Positions 25,414-35,193 of a stretch of DNA of 64,000 nucleotides are shown here, in pieces; the first letter of the stretch is position 1; each line of letters starts with the position of its first letter. The stretch is taken from assembly GCF_001713355.1 (NCBI RefSeq), contig NZ_CP016448.1, positions 1-64,000 of the forward strand, given 5' to 3'. A program made the position numbers and the translations under genes. The DNA is from Methyloversatilis sp. RAC08. GTDB lineage: Bacteria > Pseudomonadota > Gammaproteobacteria > Burkholderiales > Rhodocyclaceae. The notes under the pieces were generated by a model. It saw only the letters and a program-made list of their open reading frames with translations, ran no database searches and was not told the origin of the DNA.

Positions 25414-25686
25414 TTACTGGTGCAGGTCAGTGAAAGGCATCAGCGCAAGGAAGCGGGCGCGCTTGATGGCCGTGGACAGCTGGCGCTGATAGCCGGCACG
25501 GGTGCCGGTCAGTCGGGCCGGCATGATCTTGCCGTTCTCGGAGATGAAATCCTTCAGGATTTCAACGTCCTTGTAATCGATCTCTTCGATCTTCTCGGCG
25601 CTGAAGCGGCAGAACTTGCGGCGCTTGAACATGCTGCGCGATCCGCGGTCGTCCTTCTTCTTTGCGTTTTTCGGTCTGAAAGCCAT
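25414..25686 (-). CDS. rpsR: 30S ribosomal protein S18
   Basis: A 90-residue bS18 with the core [20 protein letters not shown], then [19 protein letters not shown] and [14 protein letters not shown] short basic N-terminus ([15 protein letters not shown]) precedes it. ATG 25686 is preceded by GGAAGGAACCACC. S18 pairs with S6, encoded two genes upstream, in the small-subunit platform. Confidence 0.98.
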   Translation of the reverse strand: MAFRPKNAKKKDDRGSRSMFKRRKFCRFSAEKIEEIDYKDVEILKDFISENGKIMPARLTGTRAGYQRQLSTAIKRARFLALMPFTDLHQ

Positions 25687-25719
25687 GGTGGTTCCTTCCA
25701 TTTTTGCGACGGTTCGCGG

Positions 25720-26073
25720 TCAGCGTTCCGTCACGAATTCGATGCTGTTCATGTGCATGACTGCCTGCCTGCTTCGTGCGCTGCGGGCAGCCATGAATCC
25801 CTGTGCGATCAACGCGGTTCCGAGCGGTGCAGCGGCGAGCAAACCGGCCTGGTCTCCGAGCAGCACGAAGTCGGTTTCAAGCCTGACTTCGCGCAGCACG
25901 CCGTTTTCGATCTGCTGCGAGTGGTGTTCGAGACATCCCCGCAGGATCGGCACGCCAGCCGGTGTGTGCCTCAGCGCATCACGTTCGATCAGGGTGGCGT
26001 GCAACGTGAAACTGTTGATTGCCTGACCGGACGGATTCGCCTTGCGCTCCGTATCCGTTCCGCCGTCGATCAA
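25720..26073 (-). CDS. priB: Primosomal replication protein N
   Basis: A 117-residue OB-fold single-strand DNA-binding protein of the replication restart primosome. The recognisable core is [23 protein letters not shown] through [13 protein letters not shown] and ends with NSIEFVTER. No ATG or GTG lies before the core; the only usable start is TTG 26073, which overlaps the rpsF stop as TTGA, so initiation is likely coupled to S6 translation. This leaves an N-terminal extension of about 20 residues compared with the usual protein. Position between rpsF and rpsR is the classic one. Confidence 0.92.
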   Translation of the reverse strand: MIDGGTDTERKANPSGQAINSFTLHATLIERDALRHTPAGVPILRGCLEHHSQQIENGVLREVRLETDFVLLGDQAGLLAAAPLGTALIAQGFMAARSARSRQAVMHMNSIEFVTER

Positions 26074-26471
26074 GCGGCCGGCTGTTCGGCGACCGGTTCG
26101 GCTTCCGCAGCCGGTGCCGAGTCAGCGGACGGAGCCAGCAGCGAGCGCGACTTCTCTTCCTTCATCATCGGCGAAGGCGTCACGACGGCCTTGCGCATCT
26201 TGATCGTCAGATGGCGCAACACCGCATCGTTGAATTTGAAGGCGTGCTCGAGTTCGGCCAGCGTTTCGTTGTCGCACTCGATGTTCATCAGCACGTAGTG
26301 CGCCTTGTGCACCTTCTGGATCGGGTAGGCCAGCTGGCGGCGCCCCCAGTCTTCCAGACGATGGATGCTGCCGCTGCGGCCGGTCACCAGCGTGCGGTAG
26401 CGCTCGACCATTGCGGGCACCTGCTCGCTCTGGTCCGGATGGACGATGAAAACCACTTCGTAATGTCGCAT
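26070..26471 (-). CDS. rpsF: 30S ribosomal protein S6
   Basis: A 133-residue bS6. The fold is readable as [20 protein letters not shown], then [20 protein letters not shown] and [15 protein letters not shown], with an acidic/alanine-rich C-terminal tail ([15 protein letters not shown]) typical of S6 proteins that can be glutamylated or vary in length. AAGGAGATTAC precedes ATG 26471. It is the first gene of the operon, with a structured leader of about 90 nt. Confidence 0.98.
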   Translation of the reverse strand: MRHYEVVFIVHPDQSEQVPAMVERYRTLVTGRSGSIHRLEDWGRRQLAYPIQKVHKAHYVLMNIECDNETLAELEHAFKFNDAVLRHLTIKMRKAVVTPSPMMKEEKSRSLLAPSADSAPAAEAEPVAEQPAA

Positions 26472-26491
26472 GTAATCTCCTTGCGGTTTTT

Positions 26492-26551
26492 GCCAGCCTG
26501 CCCTGCGGCAGACCTGGCGGTTAAGCCTCCCGGCATGCGAATCCGGTGAGG
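26492..26551 (-). ncRNA. Structured rpsF leader, candidate S6:S18 binding element
   Basis: The untranslated leader has two hairpins. The distal one pairs CCTC-A-CCGG with CCGG-GAGG around a 9-nt loop (26526-26551, one bulged A). The proximal one pairs GCCAG and CTGCC with GGCAG and CTGGC (26492-26518) just before the Shine-Dalgarno sequence. S6:S18 autoregulatory leaders with a CCG-containing hairpin are known upstream of rpsF in many bacteria; I infer this could be one, without covariance support. Confidence 0.4.
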
Positions 26552-26566
26552 CAAGGTAAGCCAAAC

Positions 26567-26596
26567 ATTATAGCCCGGAAAATTAAGACCTTACAA
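26567..26596 (-). promoter_or_regulatory. Sigma-70 promoter of the rpsF operon
   Basis: On the minus strand TTGTAA (26596-26591) and TATAAT (26572-26567) are separated by 18 bp. The -35 box overlaps the stop codon of rlmB. Initiation about 90 nt before the rpsF start is expected. Confidence 0.75.
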
Positions 26597-27346
26597 GCCA
26601 GTCCGGGCGCTGCGCTGGCGTCTGGCCTCGAACAGGCAGATGCCGCTGGCCACCGATACATTCAGGCTTTCGACGGTGCCGTGCATCGGAATCATCGCCA
26701 GCACGTCGGCGGTTTCGCGCGTCAGCCGACGCAGGCCATCGCCTTCCGCGCCGAGTACCCAGGCGACGGCGCCCGACTGGTCGACGGCATACATCGACTG
26801 CGTCGCCTCGCCGGCTGCGCCGATGGTCAGAATGTCGCGTTCCTTCATTTCGCGCAGGCTGCGCGCGAGGTTGGTGACCGTCACATAGGGCACGGTATCC
26901 GCCGCGCCACTGGCCACCTTGATCGCCGTGGCGTTCAGGCCGACCGCGCGGTCGCGCGGTGCGATCACGGCATGGGCGCCGGCCGCATCGGCCACACGCA
27001 GGCAGGCGCCGAGATTATGGGGATCCTGGATGCCGTCGAGCACCAGCAGCAGCGGCGGCTCCGACAACGCATCGAGCACGTCGTCCAGCGAGCGATAGGG
27101 AATCTGCGCCAGCACGCGCGCCACCACCCCCTGATGGCGGGCTGCACCACCTGCCAGCCCGTCAAGCCGCGCTGGATCGGTCTGCACCAGCTTCACACCG
27201 GCCGCTTCGGCAGCGCGGACGAGGTCGCGCATGCGGCCGTCGGTCCGTGCCGTCGAAACGAACACTTCCTTCACACTGTCCGCGGCGTGACGGATTTTCG
27301 CCGTCACCGCGTGGAAGCCGAAGATGTAACGCGTGTCGCCACTCAT
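26591..27346 (-). CDS. rlmB: 23S rRNA (guanosine-2251-2'-O)-methyltransferase
   Basis: A 251-residue SpoU-family 2'-O-methyltransferase. An N-terminal substrate-binding domain ([19 protein letters not shown]) is joined to the knotted catalytic domain with [33 protein letters not shown] and the signature [18 protein letters not shown]. It methylates G2251 in the peptidyl-transferase P-loop. Its start overlaps the rnr stop by 4 bp. Confidence 0.96.
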   Translation of the reverse strand: MSGDTRYIFGFHAVTAKIRHAADSVKEVFVSTARTDGRMRDLVRAAEAAGVKLVQTDPARLDGLAGGAARHQGVVARVLAQIPYRSLDDVLDALSEPPLLLVLDGIQDPHNLGACLRVADAAGAHAVIAPRDRAVGLNATAIKVASGAADTVPYVTVTNLARSLREMKERDILTIGAAGEATQSMYAVDQSGAVAWVLGAEGDGLRRLTRETADVLAMIPMHGTVESLNVSVASGICLFEARRQRSARTGL

Positions 27347-30066
27347 TTCCGGCCACCGCGCTTCGGTGCGGCCGACTCAGGCGGGGTCTCTTTCGTCCCG
27401 CCGCCGTTTGCTGCGGCCGGCTTCGATGATTTGGCGGGCGACTTCGAAAGCAACAAGGCGGCTGGCTTGCCGGCAGATTTCGCAGTCGGCTTCGTGGCCT
27501 GCGACTTTGTGGCCTTTGCCTTCGCGGGCTCTGGTTTTGCAGTCTTGGGCTTCGCAGCCTTTTTCGCGCCGCTTTTGGCTGGCTTGGCCGGTGCGTCGGG
27601 CGCTGCCTTCGATCCGGCTTTCGGTTTCTTGCCGACGGATGGCTTGTCCGGGACCGCGTACGGGGACGAAGCGGCCGCGGACGCCTGGGCCGCCTTCCTG
27701 GCTGCTCGACCCCGACCGGTCTTCACCGCCTTCGGCGGCGGCGCGGGCTCGACCGGTTCGACCGCGACCCGCTTGCGCGACGAGGGGCCGGTCGGCGCGG
27801 CTTTCGGCGTCAGCGATGCGCGCGGCACGCGACCGAAGTCCTCGCCGCCGCCCGCCAGCCTGAACTCGATGCGGGTGTTGTCCAGATCCACCCGCACGAC
27901 CTGAATGCGCACCCGGTCGGCGAGGCGATACATGCGACCGCTGCGCTCACCGACCAGACGGTGCTTGCCCTCTTCGTAGTGGAAGTAATCGGCGCCCAGT
28001 TCGGAAATGTGCACCAGCCCTTCGATGAAAACATTGTCGAGCGCGACGAACAGGCCGAACGGCACCACGGCCGACACGCTGCCTTCGAACTCTTCGCCGA
28101 CGCGGTCCTGCATGAAATAGCACTTGAGCCAGTTCTGAACATCGCGGCTGGCTTCGTCGGCACGACGCTCTGTGGTTGAGCAGTGCAGGCCGATATCCGA
28201 CCAGTCACCCGGCTCGTAACGCTTCTTCGCCAGCGCCGCCTTGATCGCACGATGCACCAGCAGGTCGGGATAACGGCGGATCGGCGAAGTGAAGTGGGTG
28301 TAGGCCTCGTAGGCGAGACCGAAGTGACCCACGTTGTCGGGGCTGTACACCGCCTGACGGAGCGAACGCAGCATCACTGTCTGCAGCAGCTGGCGGTCCG
28401 GGCGGTCGCCGATCTGCGTCAGCAGTGCGGCGTAGTCCTTTGCGTGCGGCTTGTCGCCGCCACCCAGCTGAAACCCGAATTCGCCGAGGAAGGCGCGCAG
28501 CTTCTGCAACCGGTCCTCGCTCGGTCCTTCGTGCACGCGGTACAGCGTCGGCTGCTTGCTGTCTTCGAGAAAGCGCGATGCGCAAACGTTGGCCGCGAGC
28601 ATGCATTCCTCGATCAGCCGATGCGCATCATTGCGGGCGTAAGGCACGATGCGGTCGATCTTGCCCTCGTCGTTGAACAGCATCAGCGTTTCGACGGTTT
28701 CGAAGTCGATTGCGCCGCGCTTGGCGCGCGCCTTCTCGAACACGCTGAACACCGCATCAAGCGCTTCGAGTCGCGGCAGCAACGGCTTCAGGCGCTCGCG
28801 TGTCGCGGGGTCCTTGTCGTAGATCGCCGCCGCCACTTCGGTGTAGGTCAGTCGTGCCCTTGAATTCATCACGGCGGCGTAGAAGCTGTAATGCTGGATG
28901 GCACCGGTGGCCGACACGTCCATGTCGCACACCATGCACAGGCGGTCGACTTCGGGGTTCAGCGAGCACAGGCCGTTCGACAGCTTCTCCGGCAGCATCG
29001 GGATGACGCGGCGCGGGAAATACACCGAATTGCCGCGTTCGAAGGCATCGATGTCGAGCGGCGCGTCCGGCTTCACGTAGTGACTGACATCGGCGATGGC
29101 GACGATCAGGCGAAAGCCCTTGCCCTGCCGTTCAGCGTAGACCGCGTCGTCGAAGTCGCGCGCGGTCTCACCGTCGATGGTGACCAGCGGCAGCCCCCGC
29201 AGGTCTTCGCGCTTGCCGATGTCTTCCGGTCGCACTTCCTCGGGCAGGCGCTTTGCTGCCGCCAGTGCCTTGGCGGAAAATTCGTGCGGCATGTCGTGCT
29301 TGCGCAGCGCGATTTCGATCTCCATGCCGGAGTCGCCGAAATTGCCCAGTATCTCGACCACGCGCCCGATCGGCGGCGTGTAGCGGGTCGGCTGTTCGAT
29401 CAGTTCGACTTCCACCACGCTGCCTGCAGCAGCCTTCAGTGCCCGCTTCCCCTTTTCGGGCGCAGCCAGCACGATCTGCTGGCGGATGCGGCGATTCTCG
29501 GCAATGCAGAACTGCACGCCATGCTCTTCCACGACGCGGGCGACCAGGCGGGTATTGCCTCGCTCGGTAACCTCAACCACCCTGCCCTCACGCCGGCCGC
29601 GCCGATCGAGCCCGGTCACCCGCACCAGCACACGGTCACCGTGCAGCACGCTGCGCATTTCCTGCGCGCTGAGGAAGATATCGCCCTTGTCCCCCTTTTC
29701 GCCTTTCTTGTCCTTGCCGTCACCGGTGATGACGAAGCCGAACCCGTCCGGGTGGCCTTCGACTCGACCCGCGACGAGGTCCGCCTTGTCGGGAATGATG
29801 TAGGCATCGCGCCGGTTGCGCATCAACTGCGCTTCGCGTTCCATCGCGCTCAGGCGGCGTACGAAGTGCTCGCGCTCCTCCGGCTGGATGTCGAGTGTCT
29901 GCACAAGCTCGTCGGCGCTCATCGGCATGCCGGCTTCTTCGAGTGTCTGCACGATGTACTCGCGGCTCGGCAGCGGATTGTCGTAGCGGGTCGACTCGCG
30001 TTCGAAGAACGGGTCGGCGCGACGGATCTTGCTGGGTGAATTCTTCTTCTCTGTTTCTCTTGACAA
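27343..30066 (-). CDS. rnr: Ribonuclease R
   Basis: A 907-residue RNB-family 3'-5' exoribonuclease that degrades structured RNA. Domains in order: helix-turn-helix-like N-terminus ([20 protein letters not shown]), cold-shock domains, the RNB catalytic domain with [18 protein letters not shown] and [20 protein letters not shown], an S1 domain ([20 protein letters not shown]), then a tail of about 150 residues made largely of Lys, Ala and Pro ([19 protein letters not shown]). The protein is about 90 residues longer than E. coli RNase R because of this tail. The only plausible start is TTG 30066, which overlaps the -35 box of the opposing tRNA-Leu promoter. Confidence 0.95.
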   Translation of the reverse strand: MSRETEKKNSPSKIRRADPFFERESTRYDNPLPSREYIVQTLEEAGMPMSADELVQTLDIQPEEREHFVRRLSAMEREAQLMRNRRDAYIIPDKADLVAGRVEGHPDGFGFVITGDGKDKKGEKGDKGDIFLSAQEMRSVLHGDRVLVRVTGLDRRGRREGRVVEVTERGNTRLVARVVEEHGVQFCIAENRRIRQQIVLAAPEKGKRALKAAAGSVVEVELIEQPTRYTPPIGRVVEILGNFGDSGMEIEIALRKHDMPHEFSAKALAAAKRLPEEVRPEDIGKREDLRGLPLVTIDGETARDFDDAVYAERQGKGFRLIVAIADVSHYVKPDAPLDIDAFERGNSVYFPRRVIPMLPEKLSNGLCSLNPEVDRLCMVCDMDVSATGAIQHYSFYAAVMNSRARLTYTEVAAAIYDKDPATRERLKPLLPRLEALDAVFSVFEKARAKRGAIDFETVETLMLFNDEGKIDRIVPYARNDAHRLIEECMLAANVCASRFLEDSKQPTLYRVHEGPSEDRLQKLRAFLGEFGFQLGGGDKPHAKDYAALLTQIGDRPDRQLLQTVMLRSLRQAVYSPDNVGHFGLAYEAYTHFTSPIRRYPDLLVHRAIKAALAKKRYEPGDWSDIGLHCSTTERRADEASRDVQNWLKCYFMQDRVGEEFEGSVSAVVPFGLFVALDNVFIEGLVHISELGADYFHYEEGKHRLVGERSGRMYRLADRVRIQVVRVDLDNTRIEFRLAGGGEDFGRVPRASLTPKAAPTGPSSRKRVAVEPVEPAPPPKAVKTGRGRAARKAAQASAAASSPYAVPDKPSVGKKPKAGSKAAPDAPAKPAKSGAKKAAKPKTAKPEPAKAKATKSQATKPTAKSAGKPAALLLSKSPAKSSKPAAANGGGTKETPPESAAPKRGGRK

Positions 30067-30087
30067 CGTAAATGCTTTCTTTAGAAT
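30060..30087 (+). promoter_or_regulatory. Promoter of tRNA-Leu, overlapping the rnr start
   Basis: TTGACA (30060-30065) and TAGAAT (30082-30087) are spaced by 16 bp; initiation a few bases before the tRNA 5' end is expected, and a GC-rich discriminator follows. The -35 box covers the first bases of rnr on the opposite strand. Confidence 0.8.
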
Positions 30088-30099
30088 GCGCAGCCTCTT

Positions 30100-30184
30100 G
30101 CCCAGGTGGCGAAATTGGTAGACGCGCTAGTTTCAGGTACTAGTGCCGCAAGGTGTGGAGGTTCGAGTCCTCTCCTGGGCACCA
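30100..30184 (+). tRNA. tRNA-Leu (anticodon CAG)
   Basis: An 85-nt class II tRNA. Acceptor arms GCCCAGG and CCTGGGC pair and CCA is encoded. The anticodon stem CTAGT/ACTAG encloses TTCAGGT, giving anticodon CAG for the CUG codon, the major leucine codon in this GC-rich sequence. The T arm is GGAGG-TTCGAGT-CCTCT. A variable arm is present as expected for leucine. It reads opposite to purA and rnr. Confidence 0.97.
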
Positions 30185-30198
30185 AGAAGCAAGGACGA

Positions 30199-30225
30199 AA
30201 GCCGACAGCGATGTCGGCTTTTTTC
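30199..30225 (+). terminator. Terminator after tRNA-Leu
   Basis: AAGCCGACA and TGTCGGCTT pair perfectly over 9 bp around the GCGA tetraloop and run into TTTTC. It lies 15 nt after the tRNA. Confidence 0.88.
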
Positions 30226-30333
30226 TTTTGTGCTCCGCCTTCGTTCTGTCGCCCTTCCTGACCGCACTGTTCACTTTGTTCATTATGAACCGCAGGGCCC
30301 TGACGGGCATGCGGTCCATGGTCCCGCCATCGC

Positions 30334-31629
<1,296 letters not shown>

Positions 31630-32805
31630 CTAAACCTTTCTATCGAGCGACACGATCTGCCACTCACCTTCGACGAATTCCAATTGGCGGTCACATGCAA
31701 GTTCGGCGACATCGGCCGAATGACCCGGCAGGTCGATCACCACGATTTCGCCAGCGTCGCGCAGTGCGCGAACCCGCTGCATCAGCACGACATCATGGCC
31801 ATGCGGCGCACGGATGCCCTGCCGCCGTTCGAGTTGCGGCGCCTGCCGCGCCAACTGTCGCAGATCCAGGCTGAACCCGGTCGCAGGACGCGCACGGCCG
31901 AAACTTCGGCCCACCTCATCGTAGCGCCCGCCAAGCGCGATCGCCTGCGCCTGACCGGCACAGTATGCGGCGAACGTGATTCCGCTGTGGTAGTGATAGC
32001 CGCGCAGGTCTGCCAGGTCGAAACCGAGCACATCAGTATCGACCGACGCACCTACGCGCTCAAGCTCGGCCAGTGCGGTCGAAATTTCCGGATAATCCGG
32101 CAGCGCAGCGCGCGCGCGCGCGAGCGTATCGGCCTTCCCGTACAGATCGGGCAGCGCAAGGAAAGCAGCCTTGAGCGTGGCAGGCTCATCCACCAGCAGT
32201 TGTCGAAGGGATGGCATGTCCTTCGCCTGAAGCGCTGCAAACAAGTCCTGCAGTCCGTCATCGCTGCGCAGCTGAGGTGACTCCAGGCGGTCGGCCAGCG
32301 CCCGAAAAATGCCGACATGGCCAAAATCGATGCGTGCCAGCGCAACCTGAGCAATATCGAGCGCCCCGAGCAGCAAGGTCACTACCTCGACATCGGCCTC
32401 TATTCCTGCGTGGCCGTAAAGTTCCGCACCAAGCTGTATCGGCTCCCGCGTGGCATTGAATCCGGACGGCAGTGCATGGACGACCGGGCCGCAGTAGCAC
32501 AGGCGGACGACGCCGTTGCGGTTCAGCAGATGGGAATCGATGCGCGCGACCTGGGGCGTGATGTCGGCGCGCAGCCCCATCGTCCGGCCCGACAGCTGAT
32601 CGACCAGTTTGAAGGTGCGCAGATCCATGTCGCGCCCGCTGCCGGTCAACAATGACTCGATGTATTCGACCAGCGGCGGGACGACGAGCTCGTAGCCTTG
32701 GGTCAGGCACTCATCGAGCAGGCGCCGACGCAGGTTTTCGACCTGGCGTGCCTCGTCGGGCAGCAGGTCTTCGATCGATTCGGGCAATAACCAGCGACGC
32801 ATCAC
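31630..32805 (-). CDS. hisZ: ATP phosphoribosyltransferase regulatory subunit
   Basis: A 391-residue HisRS-like protein lacking an anticodon-binding domain, the regulatory partner needed by short-form HisG in histidine synthesis. It begins MRRWLLPESIEDLLPDEARQ and has class II motif regions VPPLVEYIESLLTG, DITPQVARIDSHLLNR and GGRYDEVG. In many Betaproteobacteria hisZ is found next to purA rather than in the his operon, as here. Starts with ATG 32805 or 32802; the end of the DUF2065 gene overlaps it by 4 bp. Confidence 0.95.
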   Translation of the reverse strand: MMRRWLLPESIEDLLPDEARQVENLRRRLLDECLTQGYELVVPPLVEYIESLLTGSGRDMDLRTFKLVDQLSGRTMGLRADITPQVARIDSHLLNRNGVVRLCYCGPVVHALPSGFNATREPIQLGAELYGHAGIEADVEVVTLLLGALDIAQVALARIDFGHVGIFRALADRLESPQLRSDDGLQDLFAALQAKDMPSLRQLLVDEPATLKAAFLALPDLYGKADTLARARAALPDYPEISTALAELERVGASVDTDVLGFDLADLRGYHYHSGITFAAYCAGQAQAIALGGRYDEVGRSFGRARPATGFSLDLRQLARQAPQLERRQGIRAPHGHDVVLMQRVRALRDAGEIVVIDLPGHSADVAELACDRQLEFVEGEWQIVSLDRKV

Positions 32806-32990
32806 TTGAACAGCGCAATCAGCGCAATACCGATAATCATTGAGGTCAGACCGACGAAACGAAGCTGGCCGTCGGCCAGCTCGGTCGCTCTGCGAAAGGT
32901 TTCACGCCACAGGCGCGGCGCCACGAAAGGCAGAACGCCCTCGATGACGAGCATCAAACCCAAGGCGATGAGCAGAATTGAATCCATCAT
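32802..32990 (-). CDS. DUF2065 family small membrane protein
   Basis: A 62-residue protein with two hydrophobic helices (LLIALGLMLVIEGVLPFVAP and GLTSMIIGIALIALF) separated by a charged loop, the pattern of DUF2065/YjeT. Its location between hflC and hisZ-purA is the conserved one. Function is unknown. Unusually, no Shine-Dalgarno sequence is visible: the ATG directly follows a T-run of a hairpin terminator. Confidence 0.88.
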   Translation of the reverse strand: MMDSILLIALGLMLVIEGVLPFVAPRLWRETFRRATELADGQLRFVGLTSMIIGIALIALFK

Positions 32991-33018
32991 GAAAAAAGCA
33001 CAGCCCGCATTGCGGGCT
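32991..33018 (-). terminator. Hairpin terminator/attenuator immediately before the DUF2065 start
   Basis: Read on the minus strand, AGCCCGC and GCGGGCT pair around AAT (33018-33002), followed after four bases by six T residues (32997-32992) and then the ATG at 32990. It may end the hflX-hflK-hflC transcript or attenuate DUF2065-hisZ-purA. A TATAGT box (33064-33059, minus strand) could start transcription upstream of it. Confidence 0.65.
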
Positions 33019-33094
33019 GGTGACTTTTCATTCCGTACGGCGAATAAATAACCGGTCTACTATACAGCAGCTCGGACACCAAGGGGTCCGACGC

Positions 33095-33979
33095 CTATTT
33101 CACGGGCTGCCTGCCGCTGTTGTTGAGGTAGCGGAAGAAGTCGGATGTCGGCTCGACCACCATCAGGTCGCTTTTGTTGCGGAAGCTCTTCTGGTACGCG
33201 TCCATGCTGCGGTAGAAGGCGTAGAACTCCGGATTGGCGCCGAAGGCATCTGAATAGATGGCCGCCGCCTGCGCATCGCCGTCACCCTTGACCTTCTGCG
33301 CTTCGCGATAGGCTTCCGCGACGATGATTTCACGCTGGCGGTCGGCGTCGGCACGGATCTTCTCCGCTTCAGCCGAACCCAGCGAACGCAACTCGTTGGC
33401 AACCCGCTTGCGCTCCGCTTCCATCCGGCGATACACCGATTCCGACACTTCGGTCGGCAGATCGACGCGCTTCAGCCGTACATCGACGATTTCCACACCG
33501 ATCTTGACCGCGTCGACATTGGCCTTGCTGCGCATGTCTTCCATGATCCTTTCGCGCTCGCCCGATACGACCTCATTGACCGTGCGACGCCCGAACTCTT
33601 CGCGCAGACCGGCGTTCACCGTCTGCAGCAGACGCGTTTCCGCGAGCCGCTCGTTGCCGCCGACCGAAATGTAGTACTGCTTGACGTCGGTGATGCGCCA
33701 CTTGATGAACAGATCGACCAGCACATTCTTCTTTTCCGACGTGATGTAGCGCTCGGGGTCAGCGCTGTCGAGTGTCAGGATGCGGCGGTCGAACAGACGC
33801 ACGTTCTGCACCAGCGGCCACTTGAAGTGCAGGCCGGGCTGCTCGATCACGGTGCGGACCTCACCGAGCTGGAACACGATGGCGTACTGGCGTTGATCGA
33901 CCGTAAACAGCGAACTGGACAGCACGATCAGCGCAACGATGATTCCGCCGAAGAACAGAGGTAGCTTTTCGCGCATCAA
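33095..33979 (-). CDS. hflC: Protease modulator HflC
   Basis: A 294-residue SPFH/prohibitin-family protein with one N-terminal membrane anchor (LPLFFGGIIVALIVLSSSLF) and a band-7 domain (QLGEVRTVIEQPGLHFKWP) in the periplasm. With HflK it forms the large membrane ring around FtsH and modulates its proteolysis. The C-terminal coiled region EAEKIRADADRQREIIVAEA is typical. It overlaps the hflK stop by 4 bp. Confidence 0.97.
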   Translation of the reverse strand: MMREKLPLFFGGIIVALIVLSSSLFTVDQRQYAIVFQLGEVRTVIEQPGLHFKWPLVQNVRLFDRRILTLDSADPERYITSEKKNVLVDLFIKWRITDVKQYYISVGGNERLAETRLLQTVNAGLREEFGRRTVNEVVSGERERIMEDMRSKANVDAVKIGVEIVDVRLKRVDLPTEVSESVYRRMEAERKRVANELRSLGSAEAEKIRADADRQREIIVAEAYREAQKVKGDGDAQAAAIYSDAFGANPEFYAFYRSMDAYQKSFRNKSDLMVVEPTSDFFRYLNNSGRQPVK

Positions 33980-35193
33980 CGCTCTCCCCGCTCACGTGCG
34001 CGAAGGGCATCGCGCGATCGCATGTCGGCCGCTGCAGCGTCACCGGACATCGAAGGAAGCGTCGTCGATTCGTTGCTGCGACTGCCCGCCGCGACGTCGA
34101 CCGCAGCGGCGCCTGCCTGTTGCATCAGCTTGTCGAGCGGGAGATACAGCAGGTTATTGCCGCCCTTCGCGTCGAGCAGCACCTTGCTCGTATTCATCAT
34201 GACCTGTTGCACCGTGTCTATGTACATACGCTGGCGCGTGACTTCGGGCGCTTTCACGTATTCGGCAAGAATCTGCTTGAAGCGACTGGCATCGCCCTGC
34301 GAAGTCGCGATGATCCGTTCCTTGTAGCCGTTGGCCTCTTCTAGCAGTCGCGATGCAGTACCGCGCGCCTTCGGAATGACGTCATTGGCGTAAGCCTGAC
34401 CTTCGTTCTTCTGCCGTTCCAGATCCTGCCCGGCCTTGACGGCGTCGTCGAAAGCGGCCTGCACCTGTTCGGGCGGCTGGGCGTTCTGCAGCGTCAGGCG
34501 GCTGATCTGGATGCCGGTCTGATAGCGGTCGAGTATCTGCTGCATGATGCGCTGCGCGTCGACTGCAATCTGTTCCCGTCCTTCATAGAGAACAAAGTCC
34601 ATCTTGCTCTTGCCGACTACCTCCCGCATCGCCGTTTCAGCGGCATGTACAACCGACTCTTCGGGCAGGCGGTTCTGAAACAGGTACGCCACAGGATCCT
34701 TCAGGATGTACTGCACCGCGAACTGAATGTTGATGATGTTCTCGTCGTCGGTGAGCATCAGTGCTTCCTTGAGCACCTTGTTGCGTTCCGCACCGCGATA
34801 ACCCACTTCGACCGTACGCACGCCGGTCAGATTGACCAGCTCGTGCGAGTCGATCGGATACGGCAGGCGCCACTGCAGTCCCGGGTCGGTCGTCTCGACA
34901 AGCTTGCCGAAACGCAGCACGACGCCGCGCTGGCTTGCATCAACGATGTAAAGACCGCTGGCCAGCCAGACGATGACGATCAGGCCGAGAACCACGCCGA
35001 TGCCACTGCCGAACTGACGCGGTGTCACCGGCGGACGGCTTTCGCCACCGCCATTGTTCGACTTGCCGCCGAAAAGACCGGCCAGACGCTTGTTGAAATC
35101 GCGCCACAGGTCTTCCAGATCGGGAGGTCCCTGGTTGCCGCCTTTGTTGCCATTGCCGCCCTGATTGCCCCAGCGGGGGTCATTCAGCGACAT
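33976..35193 (-). CDS. hflK: FtsH protease activity modulator HflK
   Basis: A 405-residue SPFH-family partner of HflC. The cytoplasmic N-terminus is Gly/Asn-rich (NDPRWGNQGGNGNKGGNQG), followed by a membrane helix (GIGVVLGLIVIVWLASGLYI) and the band-7 domain (VVLRFGKLVETTDPGLQWRL), ending in an alanine/serine-rich tail. ATG 35193 is preferred; a longer frame upstream runs through the end of hflX and is not protein-like. hflX and hflK overlap by 14 bp. Confidence 0.96.
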   Translation of the reverse strand: MSLNDPRWGNQGGNGNKGGNQGPPDLEDLWRDFNKRLAGLFGGKSNNGGGESRPPVTPRQFGSGIGVVLGLIVIVWLASGLYIVDASQRGVVLRFGKLVETTDPGLQWRLPYPIDSHELVNLTGVRTVEVGYRGAERNKVLKEALMLTDDENIINIQFAVQYILKDPVAYLFQNRLPEESVVHAAETAMREVVGKSKMDFVLYEGREQIAVDAQRIMQQILDRYQTGIQISRLTLQNAQPPEQVQAAFDDAVKAGQDLERQKNEGQAYANDVIPKARGTASRLLEEANGYKERIIATSQGDASRFKQILAEYVKAPEVTRQRMYIDTVQQVMMNTSKVLLDAKGGNNLLYLPLDKLMQQAGAAAVDVAAGSRSNESTTLPSMSGDAAAADMRSRDALRARERGER

